The notes under the pieces are model-generated. The model ran no database searches. It worked only from the letters and a program-made list of their open reading frames with translations, and had not been told where the DNA came from. A stretch of DNA of 64,000 nucleotides from positions 10,857,501-10,921,500 of the forward strand of contig NC_085127.1 in the NCBI RefSeq assembly GCF_030269925.1, in the 5' to 3' direction. Positions within the stretch are counted from its first letter, which is position 1. Every line of letters starts with the position of its first letter. The stretch comes from Bombyx mori. Its lineage: Eukaryota; Arthropoda; Insecta; Lepidoptera; Bombycidae. Positions 10,311 through 21,292 of the stretch are shown here, piece by piece. The position numbers were made by a program, and so were the translations under genes.

Positions 10311-10415
10311 ATACCTACCTGGCGTCGGGATACCGTGATCATGCATGTGGTTCCATCGGGGTGCGGCTGCTCCATTGCACTGCGGAGTGGTTGACCCTTG
10401 CGATTATTTTATAAG
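10311..10415 (+). pseudogene. U1 snRNA-derived sequence, probably a pseudogene
   Basis: Starts ATACCTACCTGGCG, one base off the U1 5' end that pairs with 5' splice sites (normally ATACTTACCTGGCG). It continues with ACCGTGATCATG, GTGGTTCC, TCCATTGCACTGCGG and GTTGACCCTTGCGATTATT, the order and spacing of stems I to III and the closing stem of insect U1. After GCGATTATT the sequence departs: no AATTTTTGG Sm site and no 3' stem IV are seen, and a CA repeat follows at 10438-10453. The lost Sm site and the change in the splice-site pairing stretch argue for a 3'-truncated retro-copy. A divergent expressed variant is less likely. Confidence 0.75.
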
Positions 10416-10437
10416 TTTCACTTCTACCGTGTGTGAC

Positions 10438-10454
10438 TTGCACACACACACACA
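10438..10454. repeat. (CA)n microsatellite
   Basis: About eight CA units between the U1-like sequence and a Bm1 copy. Confidence 0.8.
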
Positions 10455-10689
10455 TTTATTTTTATTGCTTAGACGGGTAGACGAGCTCACAGCCCAGCTG
10501 GTGTTAAGTGACTAACGAATACCATAGAGATCAACGACGTAAATGCCGCCACTCACCTAGAGACGTGAGTTCAAGTCTCAGTTTTAAACTGGAAAACTTC
10601 AAACGGAAACGGACTACTGCTTTAAAGCAAATTAACAGGATGGTGGTACTCACCAGTGTGGGCCCACAAGACGCTCCACCACCAGTAAT
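10455..10689 (-). mobile_element. Bm1-type SINE, diverged body
   Basis: TTGCTTAGACGGGTAGACGAG, AGCCCAGCTGGTGTTAAGTG and CACCACCAGTAATG mark both ends. The middle has several deletions and a variant CACTCACCTAGAGACGTGAG block, so it is older than its neighbours. Confidence 0.75.
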
Positions 10690-10737
10690 GTTATTATTGT
10701 ACTATGTTATTCCTTCGAGAGTTCGACGTGCGAACTA

Positions 10738-10940
10738 CTCCATAGACACAGCCCCCTGAGTTTCTCGCCGGATCTTCTCAGTGGGTCGCGATTCCGATCC
10801 GGTGGTCGATACTGCGAAGCGCTGCTTTTGCTAGGGCTAATGTAAGCAAACTCTGTCTGGTAGAGCCCGTGAATTCACTTACCACTCCGTGATTAGCTGG
10901 AATAGTCTCTTAGGCTACCAGTGATAAAGTAGGGAAAAAA
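10738..10940 (+). mobile_element. Jockey-clade LINE, 3' UTR only
   Basis: From CCATAGACACAGCCCCCTG through TTTCTCGCCGGATCTTCTC to the CTACCAGTGATAAAG box and a short A-run. No coding sequence is retained. It is more diverged than the 37.5 and 57.2 kb copies. Confidence 0.75.
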
Positions 10941-11597
10941 GTTGTTATAACAACTGAGATTTTAACCCTTTGACTGCCGTGTAGGTCACCGGTGCCCTAC
11001 GCGGCGCACTGAAGTAATTTTGTCGATTTCTGTTACTAAGCGCCGGAATTGCCTAACTTTGTCTTCTTTTATTTTTAATATATGTACCTTAATATCTTCG
11101 GATTCGTCTTACAGTCTACTAAAGGCGCCTTAGTAAGAAGATCGAAGACACACGGTAGTCAACGTGTTAACTTAAAGGTTTATATATTGGGCTTTATAGG
11201 CTTTACTTATCACTTGAAAGCAGCTCCATTAGATCGATTATTAAAAAGAGTCATTACCTATCCATAAATCTCCTACTTTTAATCATGTGACGTCTGTAAA
11301 AACTGTAGAAGATGAGCGAAACTCAGGAGACGTATACGTAACATGAGATTTAGGAACGTTCGTTTTGAATGGAGATTGCTGCAGTAGTGTCTTTTAAAAA
11401 GCCATTAGCTTGTAATTCGGTTATATTGTAACGGCCCGACAGAGGGCGGTGGCCACTGTACCGTAATAAATGTTTTAATGACGAACATTATGCAAACACA
11501 TTAAGGGATCACCCTCTTTGGTATCGATTTAAAACGTGGTCGGAGCTGATTAATGCCATAATACCTTTCTCTATGATAGCAGTTCTTTTTTGTTTTG
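10941..11597. other. unique DNA, no gene seen
   Basis: Includes a 61-codon plus frame at 11082-11267 with no recognisable domain. Otherwise nothing identifiable. Confidence 0.4.
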
Positions 11598-11651
11598 TTT
11601 TTATTACTTATATGGGTGGACGAGCTCACGGCACACCTGGTGTTAAGTGGT
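11598..11651 (-). mobile_element. Bm1 3' tail fragment, inverted against the next copy
   Basis: ATATGGGTGGACGAGCTCAC and CACCTGGTGTTAAGTGG represent only the last 50 bases of a minus-strand Bm1, joined nearly head-on to a plus-strand copy ten bases later. Confidence 0.75.
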
Positions 11652-11661
11652 AAATGTGGTT

Positions 11662-11906
11662 TACTAGTGGTAGGACCTCTTGTGAGTCCGCGCGGGCAGG
11701 TACCACCACCCAGCCTATTTCTGCCGTGAAGCAGTAATGCGTTTCGGTTTGAAGGGTGGGGCAGCCGTGGTAACTATACTGAGATCTTAGAACTTATATC
11801 TCAAGGTGGGTGGCGCATTTGCATCGTAGATGTCTATGGGCTCCAGTAACCACTTAACAATAGGTGGGCTGTGAGTTCGTCCACCCAACTAAGCAATAAA
11901 AAAAAC
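11662..11906 (+). mobile_element. Bm1-type SINE, body and tail
   Basis: Starts at TACTAGTGGTAGGACCTCTTG and ends CACCCAACTAAGCAATAAAA. The 3' 50 bases are complementary to the fragment at 11598-11651, so a transcript through both could fold into a hairpin with a loop of about 200 bases. Confidence 0.9.
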
Positions 11907-12146
11907 ATACCTTTAGATATGAGTTCTGTGGTCTTCGTTTTTACAGTACAGTGCAACTTTGTAACAGCTTTTTAAAAGTCGCGTAAGAAATATTTATATT
12001 AATATACTTTTCGCAGAACAAATCTGGACCTTCCAAACTAGAATAATGACAGGTATCACATACGACGGAGACATTTTCACCTACGACTTTATTCCACTTA
12101 TTTGATTAATCGACAAAACAGCTTCGTCCTCTAAACAGAACGGACA

Positions 12147-12567
12147 TAGATATATAATATTAAAATTAATACGTGAAGGAAAAACTTTGTATCCCTTTTT
12201 ACGAAAATTGCGCGGACGGAGGAGTATGAAATTTCCCACACTTATAGAGAATATAGAGAAGGAGTGCCGAATGCTAATATTTTTTTAAATGATGCCTGAA
12301 AAATACATCTTCTTCTAAAATCAATAAAAAAAAGCATTACACACGCTCCCATGTATTTGACGCACACACGCATACACACTATTTATTTATTGTCAAACTT
12401 TTGTTGTTGACGTCTGTGGTCAAATTGAGAATAGATTAAATATTGTTTGTCTTTATTAATATTTTTCTATAGTGTAGTCTTGGCGAAATTTGTGATTATA
12501 GAAGTATAATAGTCTTTGAAAATATAATCATAATCATAGTCGAATTACGACTACCGGGCGACCACTA
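12147..12567 (+). mobile_element. Helitron-like element, family C
   Basis: Start near TAGATATATAATATTAAAATTAATACGTG, the shared GCGCGGACGGAGGAG segment at about 12210-12225, and a CTAG end at 12564-12567 followed by T. The 5' terminus has extra AT bases. Confidence 0.65.
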
Positions 12568-13248
12568 GTAATATTAAAACAAGAATAAGAGGCTTCACAC
12601 TCAGCGGCCCCAAGCCAAATACGGGACATTTCCAGGCTCTAATAAAACCTAGCGTATCTCCGTTTCGTATCTCGATTCCTTAGTGCAGATGTCAGGGGTT
12701 ACTAACAACATGACCTATGAAGCGTAATGTGTAAAGAAAAACCTTTTTTATATATTTTTTGTACAAAACCTTTTTTTTTAAAGGATTTTTTTTTATATAG
12801 ATTAACTGAACTCTGTCAATGAGAATAAAGACGAGTTCAGTTTTATTTAATTAAAGAATACTGGGGAAAATAATTTGTGGAAAATAAAGGCTCTAATAAA
12901 GAATGAAAAAAAAAAACTTTAAATGTTGTTTTCTTAATATTGTACAGAAAACGCAATTAAGTATTTTATTATTGTTTAACCACTTTTAGAACATTCAATA
13001 ATTCGCCCATTAATACTTTTTTATTTCAACTAAGAAAGAGCATACCAATACTAGTATATGAAAAGTATCCAACATGAACAAAATACACTGAGCATACCTT
13101 TTAATGCTTTAACCCGACAATTTTCCTCATAAAAAGCCTAAATACTTTTGAACAATGACAGAATATAGGTACTTTGTTATAGTGACGATCTCATACATGC
13201 AAAAAGGCATTCATTTTTATAGCGACATATGACCGTTGTCACATTTAA
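12568..13248. other. unique AT-rich DNA
   Basis: Several poly(A)/poly(T) runs (12770-12800, 12905-12918) but no recognised element. Confidence 0.4.
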
Positions 13249-13448
13249 CCCATAGACACAGCCCACTGAGTTTCTCGCCGGATCTTCTCAGTGGATCGCG
13301 TTTCCGATCCCGTGGTAGATTTTGCGAAGTACTGCTCTTGCTAGGGCCAGCGTTAGCAACACGTCGGGTACAGCCCCGTGAGCTCACCTACACGTCAAGG
13401 AGAAGCTGAAATAGCCTCTCAAGGCTATCAGCATAGGTAAGGGAAAAA
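13249..13448 (+). mobile_element. Jockey-clade LINE, 3' UTR only
   Basis: AACCCATAGACACAGCCCACTG, TCGCCGGATCTTCTCAGTGG, CTCTTGCTAGGGCCAGCGTT and the closing CTATCAGCATAGGTAAGGG plus A-run. The 5' break lies just upstream of the CCATAGACACAGCC block, as in the copies at 10.7 and 37.5 kb. Confidence 0.8.
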
Positions 13449-14831
13449 AGTCACAATTAAACCTGTTTATATGTACATAGTATTGTGACCCTTAAAGGCA
13501 AAGCAGTAAATCGTATTATTCTGAAGAACAACAGTTTCAAAAACTTAGATGTTTTCACGTAGACTGTTAAAATCGAGTATGCTTCGTTTCGCGGCTGTGG
13601 CCTTGCAGCCCTCCCTCCGTGTTGCAACGGATTATTTTCGGAGGGGAACCGAAAAATATCCGACGGAAAAAATAATAACGCGGACTTATCGCCTTTTACC
13701 GTGGATCCTTACATAAATAATGATAAAAGGAAATTAAATCAAAGTCTTATTAGAATATTAAAAGTTCGGAAGGCGTTTTTAATGTTTTTAACGGCGTTCA
13801 GGGACGTATATTTCACTCAATTTGGTAAATGGAATGTGCTGCGACCGCCAAGCAGCGTGGGGCGTCTTCTAGTTTGTAAGGTAATAAACAAGTGCATTTA
13901 TTAATTACGTTGCAAGACATTTACGAGGTATATAATTTGATGTTTTCGTGTTTCGCGTTTGATCATGAATTTAGTCATAGCTAAATTTGACTTTTGGATT
14001 CTTCTGCTGAACCCTCCTTCACTGCTATCCTCATTACTAAAAAGAGAGCCGATGTAGCATATATATTAATAGGACAAAAAAATTACTCCCGTTGTATGCT
14101 GAACCCCAAATCAAACCCTCACGAAAACTATCAAATAAAAATTCAATCGAAGCCGTACTCTCACGCTGAAGACGGTGATGACTTTATAACTTGATTGTGA
14201 TTATTAAGAAAAAAAAATACAAAATAAAGGCATGGAATGAATTACATTATGAAAAACCCTCCAAGCCACTAATATCTACAGAATACAATGTTACAAACAC
14301 TTCGTTCCCAAGAGTAGAGCCTGAATCCGCTGTCTAGAGGCGGCCATGCGTCTTGTCTTTACAGCTCCTGACCGCGGACCAGATGTATCCGCTCGATTAT
14401 ACGCGGATTTAAACGATTTGATACTTATATACGAGTATAATGATGTAGTAGTTAAATGATGATGTTTATGATCATGTATATGTCTACATTATTTACCCCT
14501 AAATGTAAATAAACTATGATTCAAAATATCTTCAATCTTATCACCAAACATATTATACTCTAGTAGCCTTGATGTATGTGGAGACTTACTCCTCAAAAAC
14601 CCTTGATTGCCTAATTGTCAATAAACATATCTTAAAATATACCAATTACAAAAAAATATTTAATCCAGTATTTTTCTGATTGGTTGACTCGTTTTTTTTA
14701 ATTATCACAAAAAAAAAAAAAAAACACACACACACCATAATATATAGGTATAATATTTTTTTTCAAATTAAAAAGTTAAGTCGATTTTTTGGGCGACATT
14801 ATAAATATTATATTCCGTTATGCAACAGATA
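13449..14831. other. unique DNA with short random frames
   Basis: Two plus-strand frames (13701-13904 and 13994-14194, 66-67 codons) show no domain. An A-run followed by a CA repeat lies at 14707-14735. No gene called. Confidence 0.4.
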
Positions 14832-15077
14832 TTTTTTTTTTATTGCTTAGATGGGTGGATGAGCTCACAGCCCACCTGTTGTTAAGTGGTTACTGGAGCC
14901 CATAGACATCCACAACGTAAATGCGCCACCCATCTTGAGATATAAGTTCTAAGGTCTCAAGTAAGTTACAACGGCTGCCCCACCCTTCAAACCGAAACGC
15001 ATTACTGCTTCACGGCAGAAATGGGCAGGGTGGTGGTACCTACCCACGCGGACTCACAAGAGGTCCTACCACCAGTA
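14832..15077 (-). mobile_element. Bm1-type SINE, body only
   Basis: TTGCTTAGATGGGTGGATGAG through GTCCTACCACCAGTA. Close to the majority sequence of the window. Confidence 0.92.
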
Positions 15078-15369
15078 CACAAAATAGCATTATTTATTTC
15101 GAGTATCAAAACTATTTGGTCGTAACATCGTCGCCGGTCAACCATTAGGGAAATCTGCCCACTACATAGTGCTGTTTAATTTATTCGCGTGAATATTCTT
15201 AAACTATTGGTTCTGTGGTCACTGTGGCGATTCGGCCGTTGTTTATGGCAGGCTCCGATACGAGCAGAGGCGAATTAGTGGCGACCTCAAGGGAATGCGA
15301 TGCCTGCAATTTATATCCTTACGTTAACGTTGGTTCAGTTTCCGTATTCAGGCAATTTTCATTTTTTTA
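15078..15369. other. unique spacer between two Bm1 copies
   Basis: A 75-codon plus frame begins at 15215 and runs into the following SINE, so its last third is repeat-derived. Not a gene on present evidence. Confidence 0.35.
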
Positions 15370-15714
15370 TTTTTTTTTATTGCTTAGATGTGTGGACGAG
15401 CTCACAGCCCACCTGGTGTTAAGTGGTTACTGGAGCCCATAGACATCTACAACGTAAATGCGCCACACACTTTGAGATATAGTTCTAAGGTCTCAGTAAA
15501 GTCACAACGGCTGCCCCACCCTTCAAACCGAAACGCATTACTGCTTCACGGCAGAAATACGCGGGGCGGTGATACCTACCCGTGCGCACTCACAAGAGGT
15601 CCTACCACCAGTAATTACGCAAATTATAATTTTGCGGGTTTGATTTTTATTGCACGATGTTATTCCTTCACCGTGGAAGTCAATCGTGAACAATTGTTGA
15701 GTACGTATTTCTTT
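15370..15714 (-). mobile_element. Bm1-type SINE, long copy lacking only the tRNA head
   Basis: Adds the GTAATTACGCAAATTATAAT, GCGGGTTTGATTTTTATTGC and TTCACCGTGGAAGTCAATCG segments that lie between head and body. It breaks in GTACGTATTTCTTTCGC just before the head. Confidence 0.9.
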
Positions 15715-16024
15715 CGCTGTTTTCCGAAAGATTACAAATGACGATTTTGTTCTCGGTAATCACTTGAACCCATTCCCCCTGATAGTTGCAGCAGTCTTTG
15801 TTTGTTATTGTTGTTTGTTGAAAATAAAAATAGCAAAAAGATCTTTCAAGCGCTGGAAATGTAAAAAAGGGATTCGTGGTTGTCGTCACATACGCCACGA
15901 GGTTCAGTGCTCCTCTCAGACTAATTAAACTTACTAGGGAAATCATTGTGTTAGACGTTACAGATTCTTGCGACTGACAGTCGACGTGACATTAAAAGAT
16001 TTAAAAAAAAAAATTTTTGCTTCG
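15715..16024. other. unique DNA
   Basis: A minus-strand 88-codon frame (15680-15946) overlaps the end of the SINE and has no domain. An A-run precedes the next SINE. Confidence 0.35.
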
Positions 16025-16382
16025 AAGGGTGGACGTCCTGGAGTTAATTGGTTACCAGAGCCCATAGACATCTACAACGTAAATGCGCCCACCACCTTGA
16101 GACGTGAGTTTCAAGTCTCAGTTTTTACTGCCCCACCCTTCAGACCGTAACGCATCACTGCTTCACGACAGATATAGTTTTTTTTTTTTTTTTGATTTTT
16201 GTTTCGTTATTATTATTATTATTGCTTTTGTTTTAGTCCGAGATTGTAGTTATTATTTTTATTTAATTCTAGTATAAATGAAATGTTAATGCAGTGTAAT
16301 GAAGTGTAACATGGATGCAAAATCTGAAGTAAATGAAATAAATAAATAAAATAAAAAATAGGCAGGGTGATGGTACCTACAA
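16025..16382 (-). mobile_element. Bm1-type SINE split by a 180-bp insertion
   Basis: Body blocks CTGGAGTTAATTGGTTACCAG to GCTTCACGACAGATATAG (16177) are followed, after the insertion, by ATAGGCAGGGTGATGGTACC (from 16358). The variant CACCTTGAGACGTGAGTTTC block is shared with the 10.5 kb copy and may mark a subfamily. Confidence 0.8.
16178..16357. mobile_element. unclassified 180-bp insertion in Bm1
   Basis: Begins with a 16-T run, contains a (TTA)n stretch and ATGCAGTGTAATGAAGTG, and ends in (AAATAAAT)n. ATAG occurs at both junctions (16174-16177 and 16358-16361), a possible 4-bp duplication. A-rich at one end and T-rich at the other, it may be one retroposed transcript with a 5' inversion or two small insertions. 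Confidence 0.5.
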
Positions 16383-17431
16383 GTGACAATATCAGAGGGG
16401 GATGGGACGCGCTTAAGCTGATCTAGAAACGTAGACCAATTAATTAGGTTTTACCATATTACCAGGTATTAGGTATTACCAGGTATTTATTATTACCAGA
16501 TATTAAGTATCAAGAAATTACCATATTTTTGTTTTACTGAACCAATCTGCACGAAAAGGCTACAGATCTTGCCAAAAAACCCATTACTCACTTGCGACAC
16601 CTGAACCATTTCATTATCCGTCGAAATTTACGCATCTCGGTCACAATTTATCTTTGACGCGGCATAAAAAGGCAATTTTGGCGGAAAAAATGTGGCGTAA
16701 AAAGCCAAAGTGTTAGGAAACCGAGTAATATCAATTTGACTCTCATGAATACATTCATGGCGCGTCGTGGCAGGTCATATAATTTATATGTTAGAACGGA
16801 GTGGAAACAATTGAATGAATTCACCAACGATTTCTTTCTAGGCTATTTTGTTGCTAGCCGTACGTGGAAAATGACATTATTAAAAAAGGCCTCATTGGTT
16901 AGGGAAAATACAGTTCTCCGCATTCTAGCATATCAGGGTGTGTGATATCTAGAATAAACTTAGGTTATTACCTCACCCCATCGCTTCTCGTGGGTATCAT
17001 ATATGGCAACTGAGGAATCAACTACAGCATGGATAGCATTCATTACTTGCCATTAGCTTCTGCTCTGAGCATTACCTGCTAAGAACTCTGGCTGGAATGC
17101 TAAAACCAGCACAAGTAGGAACCCAAATTACAAGACGAATATATTTATTTTATTGTGTATATTTTTTTTATCTAAGCAAAGATATTTCCTAGTAAGATAT
17201 TTGTTAGCGATTTTGCACTTACCCCGCGACATCATCGCACTTAGCGCATAGGGCGAGCGCCGAGCAAGATTATGCAAGCTCTACGTCACTCGGGGGAACA
17301 CTTACTTACGCTATGCCGCACAAAACTAACACGACTTAGTAGTTTGTGAAAAGGGTTCAGTAGGAGCAAAGTCGAATATTTTTTTTTCAAAATCCAATCC
17401 AAAATTTTTAAGGGAATTAATTATTCCTTTC
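16383..17431. other. unique DNA, no gene seen
   Basis: A 69-codon plus frame (16736-16945) has no recognised domain. ATTACCAGGTATTA-like units repeat loosely at 16458-16510. Confidence 0.4.
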
Positions 17432-17553
17432 CGTAGTGCCACGGCGGGAAGTCGTTGGATGCCAAAGGCGGAGGACCGCATTCTGTGGAAGGCATTGGGG
17501 AAGGCCTATGTCCAGCAGTGGGCAGATAAAGGCTGATGATGATGATGATGATG
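17432..17553 (+). mobile_element. RTE-like LINE, last codons and (GAT)n tail
   Basis: Reads SRWMPKAEDRILWKALGKAY then VQQWADKG and a TGA stop at 17532-17534, followed by (TGA)n. This is the same protein end as the intact copy at 45.0-45.26 kb (SRWMQ...EAYVQQWTAIG). Only about 33 codons survive. Confidence 0.7.
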
Positions 17554-18536
17554 TACATCGAAGAATTAAACATGTTCTACATTTCCTGTATGTCTTAATC
17601 TAGATAAGTTTTTTCGTATTTGTGGACTCTAATAACAACTCCATATCAAGAAGGTTAAATTCGTTCACATACAACGAAATTTTATTTCGTCATTTGTACG
17701 TTTGATCGGTATCGTTTTCCCGATAAACTCAATTTTAGTCAAAGACTTTTTGCTATCATAGTCTGTACTGGTTCTTTCTACCCATTATATAATACAGGAT
17801 ACATTTTCAACTTTTATCTCGTCTATCATTCATTATTTCAGGCAAAACACATAATCTGAGACAAGTACATTTAGACACACCCAAATTTCTTTCACAAAGG
17901 AATCTGTCCAGAAATCGAGCAAAGACACATCCCGTAGTATCCAACGAGGCAATGAAAGGAAGAATGCCAATTCGCTTCTTAAATTACAAAAAATATGCTC
18001 CAGATAATTCTGCATAATCTCATACATATTCCAGCTTCTACAAAATTAAACATTTCCACATAATTAATCAACAATTAATAAATGTAAATATTTGTAAGCC
18101 GCAAATACGTCGCTGCATTAAAACCGAACCAGTTATTTTAATATGGCAATGGAACGATTCAGTAATTGAAATCCGCCTCGCTCCGGGGCTAGTCTCTCAT
18201 CAGCCCGGACAAACACTGCCCAATGGACCTTTGACACCGCCATAAATAAACAAGTAAATTGACATTTTCAATTCCCTTCATTACCTGCAGCGCTAGAATT
18301 CATCTTCGAAACGATTATTTCTACTGAACCCAATTATACTATACTAATATTACAAATTTAAAGTTCATTTGTTTACTATTCAATAACGTAGAAGCTGATA
18401 GTATTTAGATGAAGTCTCGCAAAAAGATAGTTTATAGCCTGGATTAATACTTATGATACGTTTTGTCATGTTGAATGACATGACCCAAGCTACTCCGGGT
18501 GCAGCAGCCATTATGGTTAAGTCATTTCCTTGGCCG
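17554..18536. other. unique AT-rich DNA
   Basis: No gene. The minus-strand frame at 17833-18027 (64 codons) is featureless. Confidence 0.4.
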
Positions 18537-19140
18537 GTTCATGATTTCACCTCATGACGTATGCAAGCGTAGTTCGCTCACGCGGCCCGCACTAACTTGA
18601 AACCCCTTCAGGTCAATCAAACCCGATTTTGCAGGATAGCTGTCGGAGCACCATGGTTCCTGAGGAACGTGGATCTCCACGATGACCTGGAGCTCGACTC
18701 AGTCAGTAAGTATCTACAGTCGGCATCATTGCGCCACTTTGAGAAAGAGGCACGACATGAGAACCCTCTTGTCATGGCCACTGGAAATTACATACCCGAT
18801 CCTGTAGACCGAATGGTAAACAGTCGACGTCATCCAAAACACGTCATGACGGATCCTCCTGGTCCTTTAACGGTTCTTTTAGGTACCACAAGCACCGGTC
18901 AACGTCATCGTCGTACCCGTCGCTTGCGACGAAAGACTCGACGAGCGAATTAACCCACAGACACAGCCCACTGAGTTTCTCGCCGGATCTTCTCAGTAGG
19001 TCCCGTTTCCGATCCGGTGGTAGATTCATTGCTCTTGGGGCAGTGTTAGCACCACTCCGGTTTGAGCCCCGCGAGCTCACCTATATGTTGGGCGAAGCTG
19101 AAATAGTCTCTCAAGGCTATCAGCATAGGTAGGGAAAAAA
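18537..19140 (+). pseudogene. Jockey-clade LINE, ORF2 C-terminus and 3' UTR
   Basis: The region from about 18537 encodes, with a frameshift or stop near 18590, the Jockey-type C-terminal signature FCRIAVGAPWF, then RNVDLHDDLEL, KYLQSAS and an arginine-rich tail ending in TAA at 18951-18953. The 3' UTR follows to the CTATCAGCATAGGTAGGG box and a 9-A run. It has no RT catalytic motifs. Compared with the intact C-terminus at 24.3 kb it has lost the start of the FAHAARTH segment. Confidence 0.8.
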
Positions 19141-20057
19141 AAAGATTTCACCTTTATGTTTAATTTATGAGACGAACAAATATTTATCACGGGAAAATGC
19201 TGCGTTTCATTCTTTTTGAATTAGAAATTGAACGTTACTGACACCGTGATCAGATCTAGTACTAAATACAATTTTGTTGAGTTTAGAATATGCTAGAAGC
19301 TGCAACGGGCAGGTATCACCGTACTTAAGTACTTTTAGCACAAAAGAATTTAGATTACGAGGATTAAGGTTACGAATTCAGGGATGCTATGTATTTAATT
19401 ATACATTATTATAATATAAATTAGTTTTAAAACCACAACGTATTCCTCGGGAAATGATTACATCAATACAGGGTGTTGAAATAAAATTCAGTTTAAAAAT
19501 TTGAAATGTATTTTACAAAGTCGCTATTATCGGGTGAATATAATTTTATTCCGGCCATTCCGTACTTGCCTTTGAAATGTTTGACTTACACGCCTATACC
19601 GTACATATATACGATAAACAAACTGTTAATACAACATATTGATCTGACCACAAGTATATTTAGCTAGCTTCTCAAGTCGCAAACAAAGTTGTGAATAAAC
19701 CATGTGCTCTCGTCCCACGGGGGCCCACTAGTTAATGACGACGCCGACTTTTCTAGTTAACTGTAAACACATCTTATCTTTATTTCAGTGACGTGAATTA
19801 AGTTTCTTGTTAAGTTGTTCCACAAATAATTGTGACTTGGAACGCTTAAGGAGCTTTTTATCCAGCAATTATAATGAAGATATATCAGATTTTTCAAGCT
19901 ACACAATCAAGATTACGCTTTTACGGATTTAAATCTACTGCCTTTGCAATGATTAAAGGAAAACTCGTTATAAAAAATGAAATGCACTAGCGACACGATA
20001 TTAGATAACTACGTCATTAGTAGGCCCTGTTACATCAAAAATAGACCAATCTTGTCG
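19141..20057. other. unique AT-rich DNA
   Basis: No recognisable repeat or frame. It ends at the left copy of the 16-bp target duplication of the next SINE. Confidence 0.4.
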
Positions 20058-20426
20058 AACGATCCTGTTATTACGGCCGTCTGGTGTAGAGGTAAGTGAC
20101 ATGGTCACTACATAAAGGGGTCGCGGGTTCGAATCCCGTCAAGGGATATATATAGGGATATATATTTATTATATTTATTATATATATATATATTATATAT
20201 ATTATATTATATTATATTATATCCCGTATAGGGATATTGGTATGATAAATATAAATGTCTTTTCCAGGGTTATGGATGTATATTAAATATATGTATGTGT
20301 ATAATAAAAATCTTACATTTATTTCCGTTATCTGGTACCTGTAACACAAGTTCTTTACGAACTTATCACGGGACCAGTTAACGTGGCGTGATTGTTATAA
20401 AAAAAAAAAAAACGATCCTGTTATTA
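20058..20426 (+). mobile_element. tRNA-derived SINE with intact target duplication
   Basis: The element proper (20074-20410) opens with a tRNA-like head: A-box-like TGGTGTAGAGG at 20082-20092 and a perfect B box GGTTCGAATCC at about 20129-20139. The body contains TCCAGGGTTATGGATG, TATCTGGTACCTGTAACAC and TTCTTTACGAACTTATCACG, then an A-run. AACGATCCTGTTATTA flanks both sides exactly (20058-20073 and 20411-20426). An AT-rich satellite-like stretch at 20140-20230 has expanded inside it. It differs from Bm1; the body resembles the SINE at 46.7-47.0 kb. Confidence 0.88.
20140..20232. repeat. AT-rich simple repeat inside the SINE
   Basis: Repeats of ATATAT, TATTATAT and AGGGATAT units separate head from body. 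GGGATAT occurs on both sides, which suggests slippage duplicated part of the head end. Confidence 0.75.
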
Positions 20427-20614
20427 TATTAATGTTATAATAATTTAAATAACATTAGAACAAATTTAAAAGTATAGGAAGGATTCCAAGTTTATTTAAG
20501 TTCTTCACGATCTATATTAAAATTGAAGCCAAAATACATATATCTACAATATGAGTTTAAAAGTTTCACTTGGCAGATCGCAAGCCATAAATATCTGTGA
20601 GCTTATTATAATTA
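20427..20614. other. unique AT-rich spacer
   Basis: Between SINE and Helitron; nothing recognisable. Confidence 0.35.
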
Positions 20615-20975
20615 CTAGAGGTCCCACAGTAGTCGAATTTCGACTATAATTAATTGGAATTGTAAGTTTGTACATTATTATGATTGTATTTTATACTCAC
20701 ACTATAATCACAAAATTTCGCCAAGACTACACTATAAAAAATATTAACCAAGACAAACAATATTTAATCTATTCTCAATTTGACAACAAACGTCAAGAAC
20801 AAAAGTTTAACAATAAATAGTATGCATGCGTGTGTGCGTCAAATACATGGTATGTAGTGTGTGTAATGTTTTCTTTAATGATTTAATGTATATTTTGTGC
20901 ATTACTTTAAAAAAATATTAGCATTGTGCACTTCTTCTCTATATTCTCTATAAGTATGGAAAATTTCATACTCCT

Positions 20976-21292
20976 CCTCCTCCTCGAGTCGTGTTCCTCA
21001 TGTCTGAGGGTCGTGACCACCATCACCCATGAGCTTCACTTTTAGGATCTTTTTCCACTTTCCCCTGTCCACGGCGTCATGCAGCGCGCTGTACACTGTA
21101 CTGTCCAAAGCGGTGCGGATCTGATCGGACCAACGAGTATGGCTGCGGCCTCTAGATCTGTTGCCTTCAACTTTCCCTGTGATCATAAGTTTTTCCAGGT
21201 TATCGCCGTCTTTCCTCGCAATGTGACCAAAATATTCGAGGATCCGCTTCAGACATACAGTAGACAGTCTACTGTATGTCTGAAGCGGATAT
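20976..21292 (-). pseudogene. RTE-like LINE, C-terminal fragment with snap-back 5' end
   Basis: The minus strand encodes LKRILEYFGHIARKDGD, then KVEGNRSRGRSHTRWSDQIR, TALDSTVYSALHDAVDRGKW and GGHDPQT before the stop at about 20998-21000. This is the conserved tail of endonuclease/reverse transcriptases of RTE-like LINEs in moths, beyond the catalytic domains. The 3' tail is a (GGA)n microsatellite. ATACTCCT is duplicated at 20968-20975 and 21293-21300. The 5' end carries a perfect 24-bp inverted duplicate of itself (21242-21290). Confidence 0.8.
21242..21290. repeat. perfect 24-bp inverted repeat with 1-base loop
   Basis: ATCCGCTTCAGACATACAG... (21242-21265) and its exact reverse complement (21267-21290) flank a single A. 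The left arm is the coding sequence of the RTE fragment; the right arm is an added inverted copy at its 5' end. Confidence 0.95.

Noticed and set aside
20074..20150. Possible functional tRNA gene.
   Set aside because: Boxes A and B are present but the acceptor ends do not pair and the sequence continues into a SINE body with poly(A) and target duplication.
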